DNA of 7,847 bases from Paracoccaceae bacterium (GCA_018222665.1 JAAEZW010000075.1:1-7847); one strand, 5' to 3'. Shown: positions 1-7,314, numbered from the stretch's first letter. The notes: generated from the sequence alone by a model not told the origin. Made by a program: numbers and translations.

Positions 1-1006
1 CCGCCATGGTCATCGGGCCGCGCTGCGTCAACGCATACTGCGCCGCGATCAAACCTTGTTTGAAGATATTGTTCGTTTCCGTATTAATCGTGCTTAACGT
101 CGTTTTAAAAACGGGGCGGGCCTGAAGGTGGTCTTGCAAATTTTTACCAACGCCCTGAAGATCCTCGACCACAGAAATTCCATGTTGGGACAATTCATCC
201 CCCGAACCAATCCCTGAAAGCATCAGGATTTGTGGTGATCCAATTGCGCCTGCGCTCAGGATAACTTCGGCACGGGCCGTGATAGTTTGCATCTGTCCGT
301 GGCGGCGGATGCGTACGCCCATGGCGCGGCCATCATTGATGATCACTTTTTCAGTTTGGGCATCTGTTATGATTTCCAGATTGGGCCGTCCCCGCGCATC
401 CGACAAATACGCCTTGGCCGACGAACACCGCCGACCACCCTTCATCGTCAGTTGGAAATACCCAACGCCTTCCTGGTCAGCACCATTATAATCAGGATTA
501 CGCTTATACCCCGCGTTCACTGCCGCATCGACCCATTTGTCAACGACTTCGCGGGTCAGGCGTGAGTTTTGCACAGAGAGAGGCCCCGATTTGCCACGCA
601 GGCCCGTGTCATCGTCGCCTTCCCAATTTTCTGAACGTTGGAACAACGGTAGGACGTCGTTCCAACTCCAGCCAGTGCAGCCCATCTGTGCCCAACCATC
701 GTAATCCTGGGCTTGGCCGCGTACATAAAGGAGACCATTGATCGAGCTTGATCCACCTAATACGCGACCACGAGGCCACGGAATTGCACGCCCTGCGATC
801 CCGTCATCTTGTTCAGTTTTGTAACACCAATCCGATTTCGGATTTCCCATTGTGCGGAAATATCCAACGGGAATGTGGATCCATGGGTTCGTGTCTTTGG
901 GGCCAGCTTCGATCAGCGCAACGGTGTAGCGCCCGTCTTCTGAAAGACGGCTTGCCAGCGCGCAACCAGCTGATCCAGCCCCTACAACGACGAAATCGAA
1001 TTCCAT
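1..1006 (-). CDS. GMC-family FAD oxidoreductase, choline-dehydrogenase-like (partial, N-terminal part)
   Basis: Flavin-dependent alcohol oxidoreductase of the glucose-methanol-choline family. The visible 335 codons read without interruption from ATG at 1006 to the left edge; the family is usually about 530-560 residues, so roughly the last 200 are missing. The FAD dinucleotide motif GAGSAG lies at residues 9-14 and the ribose-binding acid at E33 in LIEAGP. GMC signature 1 (GRVLGGSSSINGLLYVRG) is at residues 80-97 and signature 2 (GAIGSPQILMLSGIG) at 253-267, followed by GVGKNLQDHL at 285-294. The catalytic His/Asn pair lies in the missing C-terminal part. A GGGG run four bases before the ATG serves as ribosome binding site. 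It is divergent from the IclR gene, which probably regulates it. The sequence resembles broad-specificity GMC alcohol dehydrogenases at least as much as canonical BetA, so choline as substrate is only a possibility. The family call is firm, the substrate is not known. Confidence 0.93.
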   Translation of the reverse strand, partial: MEFDFVVVGAGSAGCALASRLSEDGRYTVALIEAGPKDTNPWIHIPVGYFRTMGNPKSDWCYKTEQDDGIAGRAIPWPRGRVLGGSSSINGLLYVRGQAQDYDGWAQMGCTGWSWNDVLPLFQRSENWEGDDDTGLRGKSGPLSVQNSRLTREVVDKWVDAAVNAGYKRNPDYNGADQEGVGYFQLTMKGGRRCSSAKAYLSDARGRPNLEIITDAQTEKVIINDGRAMGVRIRRHGQMQTITARAEVILSAGAIGSPQILMLSGIGSGDELSQHGISVVEDLQGVGKNLQDHLQARPVFKTTLSTINTETNNIFKQGLIAAQYALTQRGPMTMA

Positions 1007-1043
1007 TTTTCCCCAATTATCAAATAATGAGACTTTTATTCTC

Positions 1044-1060
1044 GTTTTTTGTTAAAAAAC
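1044..1060. promoter_or_regulatory. AT-rich dyad in the GMC/iclR divergent spacer, candidate operator
   Basis: A perfect inverted repeat with seven-base arms GTTTTTT and AAAAAAC around a GTT centre. It lies 38 bases from the GMC start and 60 bases from the chosen regulator start, in the only noncoding DNA between two divergent genes. IclR-family proteins often bind AT-rich palindromes next to their own gene and a divergent target, so this is a plausible binding site. The low complexity of the arms means it could also be chance. No convincing -35/-10 pair was found in this spacer on either strand. Confidence 0.35.
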
Positions 1061-1110
1061 ATGCTAACTACGATTCGAGGAACAAGTAAATATTTTTCTT
1101 TTCGGAAATT

Positions 1111-1123
1111 GGACAAAACGATG
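1111..1123 (+). promoter_or_regulatory. Ribosome binding site and start codon that set the IclR start
   Basis: GGA at 1111-1113 is followed by seven bases and then ATG at 1121. In-frame upstream starts exist: TTG at 1049 and ATG at 1061. They sit in or just after the AT-rich dyad, lack a purine-rich Shine-Dalgarno sequence, and would add a tail rich in K, R and F that is not typical of IclR proteins. The ATG at 1121 places the N-terminus about ten residues before the helix-turn-helix domain, as is usual for the family. Confidence 0.6.
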
Positions 1124-1885
1124 GCGCACGACGTAACGGAAACCCCCACCAATCTGCGAACGCTTTTGATCCTTGAGGTGCTGGGCAAAAGCGACCGCCC
1201 AATGACAGCGACAGAGATCAACGCGGAATTGGGGTTACCCAAACAAACCGTACATCGTCTCTGCGTCACGCTAGAAGAACACGGTTTCATCACGCGCCCC
1301 GATAACAGCCGTAAATATCAGGTGGGGCGTCGCCTACGCGAAATCGGTGCAGGGCTTCTCTATAATTCCCGCGATCATATCACGCGGCGGCAAATTTTGA
1401 CGGACGTTGCCCAAGAAGTGGGCGAAACAGTGAACTATGCCGTCCCACGTGAAACGGGAATGGATTACCTTGATCGTGTTGAAACCGATTGGGCATTCCG
1501 TATTCAGCTGCCCATCGGGTCGCGCGTCCCCTTCCACTGCACAGCCAGCGGCAAAACATTTTTGGCCAGTTTGCCAGATCGCAAATTAAAAGGGTTTTTA
1601 GAGGCGATTGACCTTCGGAACATGACATCCAATACACATGTAACCAAAGAGTCGTTGCACGCGGAAATTAAAGACGTGCGCAAAAACGGATATGCGCTGG
1701 ATCGTGAAGAATTCATGGACGATATGGTCGCCATTGCAGTTCCCGTGAAAGATCCACGAAACCGATACATTGCGGCGCTTGCATTTCACGGCCCAACACA
1801 ACGGATCAATATTGACGATGCAGTCGCCAAAAAGGACATGCTTCAGGCCGCGGCCAAACGCATTAGCGAAAGCCTGTTTTCCTAA
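1121..1885 (+). CDS. IclR-family transcriptional regulator
   Basis: DNA-binding regulator of 254 residues, the usual IclR size. The N-terminal winged helix-turn-helix spans about residues 11-70, with the recognition region near MTATEINAELGLPKQTVHRL (28-47) and the wing ending in KYQVGRRL. The effector-binding domain follows from about 78 to 250. It shows the HCTASGKTFLAS segment (139-150) and the family hallmark GYALDREEFMDDMVAIAVPV (190-209). In many relatives a Cys precedes IAVPV; here the residue is Ala, so effector contacts may differ. Such proteins sense small organic metabolites and usually control catabolic genes next to them. It is divergent from the GMC oxidoreductase gene and convergent, stop to stop, with the FAD/GcvT oxidoreductase gene. 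A role in controlling the GMC gene and perhaps the amine demethylation genes is inferred from position. The effector is unknown. Confidence 0.92.
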   Translation: MAHDVTETPTNLRTLLILEVLGKSDRPMTATEINAELGLPKQTVHRLCVTLEEHGFITRPDNSRKYQVGRRLREIGAGLLYNSRDHITRRQILTDVAQEVGETVNYAVPRETGMDYLDRVETDWAFRIQLPIGSRVPFHCTASGKTFLASLPDRKLKGFLEAIDLRNMTSNTHVTKESLHAEIKDVRKNGYALDREEFMDDMVAIAVPVKDPRNRYIAALAFHGPTQRINIDDAVAKKDMLQAAAKRISESLFS

Positions 1886-1889
1886 TTAG
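1882..1889. other. Palindromic zero-gap junction of two convergent stop codons
   Basis: The IclR gene ends with TAA at 1883-1885 and the oxidoreductase gene on the other strand ends with its TAA at 1888-1886, so the two stops touch with no spacer. Together with their flanks they form the palindrome CTAATTAG. No stem-loop followed by a T-run was seen here, so the transcripts probably overlap at their 3' ends or end by another mechanism. Confidence 0.85.
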
Positions 1890-4318
1890 TGCAGCAATTC
1901 GAAATTGGGATCATAGGGTGATGGTGCACAGACAGTTGCATCCACCAACTGCCCCAACAGATCAAGTTTCACGCATGTGCCAATTTCGGAAAATTTAGGG
2001 TCAATAAAAGCGTAGGCCAAGTTTTTGCCGACTCGATACCCCCAGGCCCCAGAGGTGATCGTGCCAACGACATCGCCCCCCTGCATAAGCGATGCACCGC
2101 CATAGGCAGGCGCGTGATCGCAGTCGATTTCCAGCGACACCAAGCGTTTCTGAACGCCATTGCGAACGCGGTTTTCCAACGCGGCTTTGCCGATGAAATC
2201 GGGTTTATCCATTTTGACAAATCGATCCAGCCCCGTTTCGAAGGGATCGAATTCCGTGATCAGATCCGACTTCCAGTGCAAGAACCCTTTTTCCATCCGC
2301 ATGGATTCCACCGCACGCGTGCCAAACAATCCCAATTCATGTTCAACACCTGCATCCGTCAGCGCCAGATTAGCCGCATAAAGTGCGGAATTAGGCACAT
2401 GAATTTCATAGGCCAATTCGCCAGAAAAGCTAACCGCCATGACCGTGGCGGGCGCAAACCCAATGAAACATTCCCGCACGCTTAACCATGGAAAGGCGGC
2501 TTTACTCCAATCCCCACGCGCAGCTTTTGACAAAACATCCCGCGCCCGCGGGCCCGCCAAAACCAGAATAGTTTGATCATTTGTCAGGGATTTGAATTGA
2601 ACATCCTCATCATCTTGAACATGTGATGTTAGCCAATCCATATCATGATATTCGCTGGCGGCAGCCGACCCATACCAAACGCGATCTGTGCCGCGATCAC
2701 TGGCTGGAATATTTGCAACAGTCGCCTCTGCCTTGATCATGCCGTGGTGGTTTAAAAGATACCCCAAACCCACACGGCCATCGCGTTTTTGAACATGACC
2801 GCACATCATGCGATCCAAAAAAGAATGCCGATCCGCGCCCGTGATTTCGATACGATTAAATCCATTCACCTCGCTCAGACCAACCTTGGTTTGAACCAAT
2901 TCAACTTCTTTCGCGATCACATCAAAGCTTTCGTCAAAGTCGAACGTGTGACGGGGATGAAAATCTGGGGAAGGTTTGAAATAATCCACGCGTTCCCACC
3001 CATTCACAACTGTAAACTCGGCACCTTTGGCCGCAAGAATTGGGGTCAGCGATGTGGTTTTTGCAAGTCGTCCTGCGGGGCGGTGTTCGTGCGGGAAATG
3101 AAACCGAAATTCGTTCTGATAATCCTCAATCGCTTTTAAAGACGTCAATTCAACATTTGCGTGCCCCGTGAAACGCCGTGGGTCCAAACACCAAGTGTCA
3201 TAGCACGCCTCACCATGAACGATTTGTTGCGCAAGCAACCAACCATGGCCACCGCCTTCCCCCAGTCCCGCGCGCAAACCAATAATACAAAATGCATTCC
3301 GTTTTCCCGGGATCGGCCCGACCAAGGGCGCGCCGTCGATTGTGTAGGTAATCGGACCGTTGACCACGCGTTTGATCCCCACATCCGCCAAAACGGGCAT
3401 CCGCGCAAAGGCTCCTTCAAGGACATCCATCACGCGTTCCAGATCATCGGGACACAAATCATTTGAAAAACTTGGGCTGATCCCATCCATGCCCCATGGT
3501 TTGCAATCCTGTTCATAGAACCCAACCAGCAAGCCATTTTTTTCCTGACGGCTGTAATAGTCGGAAATTGGGCAGCGTAACAATGGCATGCGGTGGCCTG
3601 CCTGAATAATACCGTCAATGTCCTCAGTCACGAAATACTGATGTTCCATTGAGGCGACGGGATGATGCACACCCATCATTGCGCCAACTTCGTTCACGCG
3701 GTACCCACAGGCGTTTACAACGAAATCACAATCGATGTTTCCGTTTGCGGTTTCGACTGTCCATGTATCATCCTTGTGCTGACGCAGCCCCGTCACGGGT
3801 GTATTTCTGTACACCTCTGCGCCCGCTTTTCGTGCGTGATAGGCCAAGGCCTGACACAATTGCGCGGGGTCAATGTCCCCGTCTTCACCATCCCAAAGAC
3901 CGCCAAGTAAATTTTCCGTTGAAATTAAGGGATGGCGGCGCGCACATTCTTCGGCGTCAATCACCTCAAACTCAACACCCATTCCGCGCGCCATAGACGC
4001 GAAGTGGCGATACCCCTGCATCTGTTCTTCGGTGTTTGCTAATCGTATCCCACCATCGCCATGGTGATACCCCACAGGATATTCGGGATCATCCCGCAGT
4101 TTTTTGTAAAGGGCGATGGAATGCGATTTAAGGCCCACCATGGTTTGGTTCATCCCAAAATTCGTGACCTGCGCCGCGGAATGCCATGTTGTCCCACTGG
4201 TCAACTCATCCCGCTCCACCAATACAACGTCGGACCATCCCTCTTGCGTCAGATGATAAAGTGTTGAGCAGCCCGCAATGCCGCCACCAATCACAACAAC
4301 CTTGGTCCGAGTTTTCAT
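1886..4318 (-). CDS. FAD-dependent oxidoreductase fused to GcvT domain, dimethylglycine/sarcosine-dehydrogenase-like
   Basis: An 810-residue enzyme with the architecture of dimethylglycine and sarcosine dehydrogenases, which demethylate N-methyl amines on FAD and pass the one-carbon unit to tetrahydrofolate. The N-terminal DAO domain (about 5-370) carries GGGIAG (11-16), E35 for the FAD ribose and TTWHSAAQ with H46, the position of the covalent flavin histidine in characterised relatives. PVASMEHQYFVTE (220-232) and GLGEGGGHGWLLAQQIVHGE (351-370) are also typical. A linker with GWERVDYF (440-447) leads to the GcvT domain (about 465-700), with SGELAYEIHVP (632-642) and GTRAVESMRMEKG (666-678). 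The GcvT C-terminal barrel follows, with GYRVGKNLAYAFIDP (760-774). Residue 531 is Glu where relatives usually have Asp. The ATG at 4318 has AGGGGA five bases upstream. It is divergent from the methyltransferase gene, which suggests linked roles. The exact amine substrate cannot be told from sequence. Confidence 0.9.
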   Translation of the reverse strand: MKTRTKVVVIGGGIAGCSTLYHLTQEGWSDVVLVERDELTSGTTWHSAAQVTNFGMNQTMVGLKSHSIALYKKLRDDPEYPVGYHHGDGGIRLANTEEQMQGYRHFASMARGMGVEFEVIDAEECARRHPLISTENLLGGLWDGEDGDIDPAQLCQALAYHARKAGAEVYRNTPVTGLRQHKDDTWTVETANGNIDCDFVVNACGYRVNEVGAMMGVHHPVASMEHQYFVTEDIDGIIQAGHRMPLLRCPISDYYSRQEKNGLLVGFYEQDCKPWGMDGISPSFSNDLCPDDLERVMDVLEGAFARMPVLADVGIKRVVNGPITYTIDGAPLVGPIPGKRNAFCIIGLRAGLGEGGGHGWLLAQQIVHGEACYDTWCLDPRRFTGHANVELTSLKAIEDYQNEFRFHFPHEHRPAGRLAKTTSLTPILAAKGAEFTVVNGWERVDYFKPSPDFHPRHTFDFDESFDVIAKEVELVQTKVGLSEVNGFNRIEITGADRHSFLDRMMCGHVQKRDGRVGLGYLLNHHGMIKAEATVANIPASDRGTDRVWYGSAAASEYHDMDWLTSHVQDDEDVQFKSLTNDQTILVLAGPRARDVLSKAARGDWSKAAFPWLSVRECFIGFAPATVMAVSFSGELAYEIHVPNSALYAANLALTDAGVEHELGLFGTRAVESMRMEKGFLHWKSDLITEFDPFETGLDRFVKMDKPDFIGKAALENRVRNGVQKRLVSLEIDCDHAPAYGGASLMQGGDVVGTITSGAWGYRVGKNLAYAFIDPKFSEIGTCVKLDLLGQLVDATVCAPSPYDPNFELLH

Positions 4319-4323
4319 GAGAG

Positions 4324-4342
4324 TCCCCTGTCTGTAGTTATA
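4324..4342 (-). promoter_or_regulatory. Shine-Dalgarno and possible -10 box for the FAD/GcvT oxidoreductase gene
   Basis: Read on the minus strand, AGGGGA (4329-4324) lies five bases before the ATG at 4318, a strong ribosome binding site that supports this start. TATAAC (4342-4337) resembles a -10 hexamer and would give a very short leader. No matching -35 at the usual spacing was found, so the promoter part is tentative while the ribosome binding site is convincing. Confidence 0.45.
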
Positions 4343-4355
4343 TTTTTGTTAGTTC

Positions 4356-4395
4356 TCACAAAGGCGTCTTTGGAAAACAACAGAATTTTTTGTGA
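4356..4395. repeat. Spaced inverted repeat in the divergent spacer
   Basis: TCACAAA at 4356-4362 is matched by TTTGTGA at 4389-4395, with 26 bases between them. The half-sites are about three helical turns apart centre to centre, so they could be two sites for one regulator on the same DNA face. The arms are short and AT-rich, so chance is a real alternative. Confidence 0.25.
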
Positions 4396-4408
4396 ACAGA
4401 AAAGAAAC

Positions 4409-4428
4409 CATTGCGCCAAGTCGCAATG
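4409..4428. promoter_or_regulatory. Perfect 7+7 bp dyad upstream of the methyltransferase gene, candidate operator
   Basis: Inverted repeat with arms CATTGCG and CGCAATG separated by six bases. It lies in the 162-base spacer between two divergent genes, 52 bases before the methyltransferase ATG and 90 bases from the oxidoreductase start. The position and 20-base span suit a dimeric regulator that could control both genes. Which protein binds is unknown; the IclR product is one candidate. Confidence 0.4.
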
Positions 4429-4480
4429 AAGGTGTTTAGTCGCGAAAAAGATGTCACGCTAACAGGGAAACGACATTCAA

Positions 4481-5980
4481 ATGCGATCAGGACGACGTAA
4501 AAAAGTCGCGCAACGCGCAGCGCCCACAAAGTTCGACCCTTGTCCACCTGGTGCATTTGGAGGCCAGTACAAACCCCTGAGCGAAACTGAGGTTCAAAAG
4601 GTTTACGATACTGCCGTGCGATTGCTGTCAGAGTTGGGTATGGGCGAAGTTCCAGAGCGCCTGACACAAGATCTGTTGAAAAATGGCGCCACGATTTCTG
4701 GGGAACGCATCTTATTCCCGAAGGAGATGATTGAACGCGCCATCAAAACAGCCCCCAAACAATTTAAATTGCACGGCCGCGATCCGAACAGGTCCATACA
4801 AATTGGTGGCGATCGTGTTCATTTTGGAACAGGCGGCGCAGCGGTTCAGACATTGGATATTGATACGGCCCAATATCGGCCATCCACATTGGAAGACTTG
4901 CATCACTTTACCAGACTTCAGGATACATTACGTAATGTCAGTTGGTTTACACGGTGTTGTGTTGCAACGGATGTGCCCGATAATTTTGATCTGGATGTGA
5001 ATACAGTTTTCGCATTGCTAAAAAATACAACAAAACCTGTCGCCACCAGTTTCACCATCGCCCCACACGTCGCCCCGATTGTGCGGATGATGGACATCGC
5101 TGCGGGTGGTGAAGGTGAATTTGCAAAACGCCCCTTTCTTAAGGCGCACATCAGCCCTGTGATTTCGCCATTGCGGTATGCGGAAGACGCCGTTGATGTT
5201 GTTTATGAGTGCATCAAACACAATATCCCAATGTCCTGTATCACCGCGGCCCAAGCGGGCGCAACAGCGCCGGCTACTTTGGCAGGGATATTGACACAAT
5301 CACTGGCAGAAACCCTTGCAAGTTTGGTCATGGTTCAAACCATCAGCCCGAGTTTTCCGATGGTGTTTTCCAACTGGCCTTTTGTAATCGATCTACGCAC
5401 GGGGGCATTTGCGGGCGGCAGTGGTGAAACCGCCGTTTTAAACGCGGCCTCAGCGCAGGTGTCAAACTGGCTGGGCCTCCCATCAGGTGTGGCAAGTTCG
5501 ATGACAGATGCCAAGGCGATTGATGCCCAATATGGCATGGAAAAAGGGATGACATCTATCGCTGCTGCCCTTTCAGGCGGGAACCTGATCTATGAAAGCT
5601 CTGGCATGACGGCATCGCTTTTGGGCGCAAGCTTTGAAGGGTTTGTTTTGGACGATGAAATGCATTCAAATTCCTATAGAGCCCTGCGCGGGATCGAAGT
5701 GAATGACGCAACCCTGGGGTTTGAAACGATCTGTGAAGCTGTTTTGGGCGAAGGACATTTCTTAGGAAAGAGTGACACCTACGCCGCGATGGAACGCGAT
5801 TATTTCTATCCAGATATTGCAGATCGCAATGAACCGCGCACCTGGGCCGAAACAGGAGCAACCAGCGCGTGGGAACGGGCGAATTTTAAGGCAAAGAAAA
5901 TTCTGTCTGAGCACAAACCCATCTATTTAACGGACGAACAAGAACGTGCAATACGGGCGGAATTCAACATTCTGTATTAG
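4481..5980 (+). CDS. MttB-family (trimethylamine/glycine betaine) methyltransferase, without pyrrolysine
   Basis: A 499-residue cytoplasmic methyltransferase of the MttB superfamily, near the usual 470-510. Family members transfer a methyl group from a methylated amine to a cobalamin-bearing corrinoid protein. Archaeal trimethylamine enzymes contain pyrrolysine encoded by an in-frame TAG; characterised members without it include the glycine betaine methyltransferase MtgB and enzymes for proline betaine and carnitine. This reading frame has no internal TAG, and the only TAG is the terminal stop. Recognisable family segments are HFGTGGAAVQTLDIDT (114-129), RPFLKAHISPVISPLRYAED (217-236), TAAQAGATAPATLAG (255-269) and, in the barrel core, TDAKAIDAQYGMEKGMTSIAAALSGGNLIYESSGM (342-376). 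The basic, poorly conserved N-terminus RSGRRKK resembles that of roseobacter relatives. GGGA lies 12 bases before the ATG, a weak and distant ribosome binding site. No corrinoid protein gene is adjacent. A quaternary amine substrate is more likely than trimethylamine, but unproven. Confidence 0.9.
   Translation: MRSGRRKKVAQRAAPTKFDPCPPGAFGGQYKPLSETEVQKVYDTAVRLLSELGMGEVPERLTQDLLKNGATISGERILFPKEMIERAIKTAPKQFKLHGRDPNRSIQIGGDRVHFGTGGAAVQTLDIDTAQYRPSTLEDLHHFTRLQDTLRNVSWFTRCCVATDVPDNFDLDVNTVFALLKNTTKPVATSFTIAPHVAPIVRMMDIAAGGEGEFAKRPFLKAHISPVISPLRYAEDAVDVVYECIKHNIPMSCITAAQAGATAPATLAGILTQSLAETLASLVMVQTISPSFPMVFSNWPFVIDLRTGAFAGGSGETAVLNAASAQVSNWLGLPSGVASSMTDAKAIDAQYGMEKGMTSIAAALSGGNLIYESSGMTASLLGASFEGFVLDDEMHSNSYRALRGIEVNDATLGFETICEAVLGEGHFLGKSDTYAAMERDYFYPDIADRNEPRTWAETGATSAWERANFKAKKILSEHKPIYLTDEQERAIRAEFNILY
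5977..5980. other. Four-base overlap of convergent stop codons
   Basis: The methyltransferase stop TAG (5978-5980) and the kinase stop TAA on the minus strand (5979-5977) share bases in the tetramer TTAG. No terminator hairpin was seen in the flanking coding sequence. This is the second convergent pair in the window with no spacer. Confidence 0.85.
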
Positions 5981-7308
5981 CCGCGATTTTCATAGGTCTT
6001 CAGCATTTGCATGACAGGCAGGCTGGCCCCCAAGGATCGCAAAAACAGAACAATTCCAATGATTTTTCGTTGTGTAAAAACCAGATCAACAGGCAAATTT
6101 TCGTGTGGCAGGAGCGCAGAATAAAGTTTCACGTCATTTAGATCCAGCAAATCGAACACGCGTGACTGCGCCAACGAAAACGTGTCCGCCGCCGCCAATT
6201 CGGCCGTGACCGTTTCTAACACTTGATCTACAAATGCATCCTCTGCCGCATTCAGTTCAGGGGGCAGCAAATTATGATCCAGAAAAATCCACTTTATGCG
6301 CTCTGGTTCCAATGTGATCCCTGCATTCAAAAGGGTTTGATAAACGTTCAAACTCGTCTCAGAAATCCGCACACAAGCGCCGAAGTCCAATAAAATCAAT
6401 TGATGTGTATCTGGATCGATCAAATAATTCGCAAAGTTCGGATCGGTTTGCACATGATTGAATTCAAACACTTCCCTTAGGACCAGATCGACCAAATCTT
6501 GCCCAATGCGGTTTTTCTGATCCGCGGGCCAATCCCGCGTTGTTTCAAGTGGGACACCGTTTTCCAGCGACATCACCAGAATGTCAGTTGTGGACAGATC
6601 ATCATAAACTTTTGGCACGCGGTATCGCGCATCCCCTGCAAAATATTGCGCGAACTGGCGCAAGTTGTCAGCCTCTTGCAGATAATCTGTTTCTGCAATC
6701 AACTGATCGCGTGCAAGCGATGCATAATGATCAATATCTAAATTCTCGGGGGCCACACCAGATGTTTTGACCATTGTAATCAATGTGCTGACATCCCCAT
6801 CAATTGTGCGACGCATGTTGGGAAATTGCACTTTGATCGCTACCTCCTGGCCCGTTTTTAATTTGGCACGATGCACCTGCCCGATGGATGCGGCGGCAAT
6901 GGGACGGACATCAAATGATTTAAACTGCTTTTGCCAACCAAGGCCCCAGTTTTTGTCCAGCACCTTACGCAACTGTTTGGATGGCATCGCATATCCAGTA
7001 TTGCGCAGCTCCGCAAAAATCGCGGCAAGTTCGGGTGTCAAAACAACACTTTCATCCAGTGATACCAATTGTCCAAACTTCATCGCCGCACCGCGCAAGT
7101 GTTTCAACGAATTCACCGCAGTTTGAATATTCTGCGGCGACAGGACAGCAGATTTCACATCAACTTCACGGGAACGAAAAAGATCTTTTGCGATCTGCGT
7201 ACCCGCACTTGCCCCCAAACGCATGAACAACCCAGCAGACCGCAATGACCGTTCAACTTGGGATGCAGGAACGCGCGCGCTGCGCAATGGGGTTTGAGTG
7301 TTGTGCAT
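5977..7308 (-). CDS. ABC1/AarF-family atypical kinase, COQ8-like
   Basis: A 443-residue ABC1 (UbiB/COQ8) protein; the family consists of kinase-like ATPases that support ubiquinone biosynthesis or lipid metabolism. The family-specific motif KFGQ is at residues 77-80. The Ala-rich nucleotide loop AAASIGQVHRA (138-148) replaces the normal glycine loop. The ATP-binding lysine is K159 in VAIKV, ETDYLQEADN is at 206-215, QTDPNFANYL at 287-296 holds D289 and N294, and DFG is at 308-310. QTDPNFAN resembles the eukaryotic COQ8 form more than the DPHPGN of typical bacterial UbiB. No hydrophobic C-terminal membrane anchor like that of UbiB is evident; the protein ends soon after a short hydrophobic helix (about 417-435). 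AAAGGA lies six bases before ATG 7308, which favours this start over an in-frame TTG at 7341. It follows betC on the same strand but appears to have its own promoter. A housekeeping role unrelated to amine catabolism is likely. Confidence 0.9.
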   Translation of the reverse strand: MHNTQTPLRSARVPASQVERSLRSAGLFMRLGASAGTQIAKDLFRSREVDVKSAVLSPQNIQTAVNSLKHLRGAAMKFGQLVSLDESVVLTPELAAIFAELRNTGYAMPSKQLRKVLDKNWGLGWQKQFKSFDVRPIAAASIGQVHRAKLKTGQEVAIKVQFPNMRRTIDGDVSTLITMVKTSGVAPENLDIDHYASLARDQLIAETDYLQEADNLRQFAQYFAGDARYRVPKVYDDLSTTDILVMSLENGVPLETTRDWPADQKNRIGQDLVDLVLREVFEFNHVQTDPNFANYLIDPDTHQLILLDFGACVRISETSLNVYQTLLNAGITLEPERIKWIFLDHNLLPPELNAAEDAFVDQVLETVTAELAAADTFSLAQSRVFDLLDLNDVKLYSALLPHENLPVDLVFTQRKIIGIVLFLRSLGASLPVMQMLKTYENRG

Positions 7309-7314
7309 GACTTG

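Noticed and set aside
748..1089. Open plus-strand frame of 113 codons across the GMC start
   Set aside because: It is the shadow of the GMC coding sequence, and it also overlaps the divergent spacer.
1049..1120. Longer IclR protein starting at TTG 1049 or ATG 1061
   Set aside because: These starts lack a Shine-Dalgarno sequence, lie in or beside the AT-rich dyad and add a non-family basic tail, whereas ATG 1121 has GGA at a good distance.
2114..2485. Open plus-strand frame of 123 codons inside the FAD/GcvT gene
   Set aside because: It is antisense to a well-supported gene, its translation resembles no family, and it has no proper ribosome binding site. The same applies to those at 2789-3139 and 3649-3996.
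5978..5980. TAG at the end of the MttB-family gene read as pyrrolysine
   Set aside because: The protein is already of full length at this codon, and the pyrrolysine of trimethylamine enzymes lies well inside the barrel domain, not at the C-terminus.
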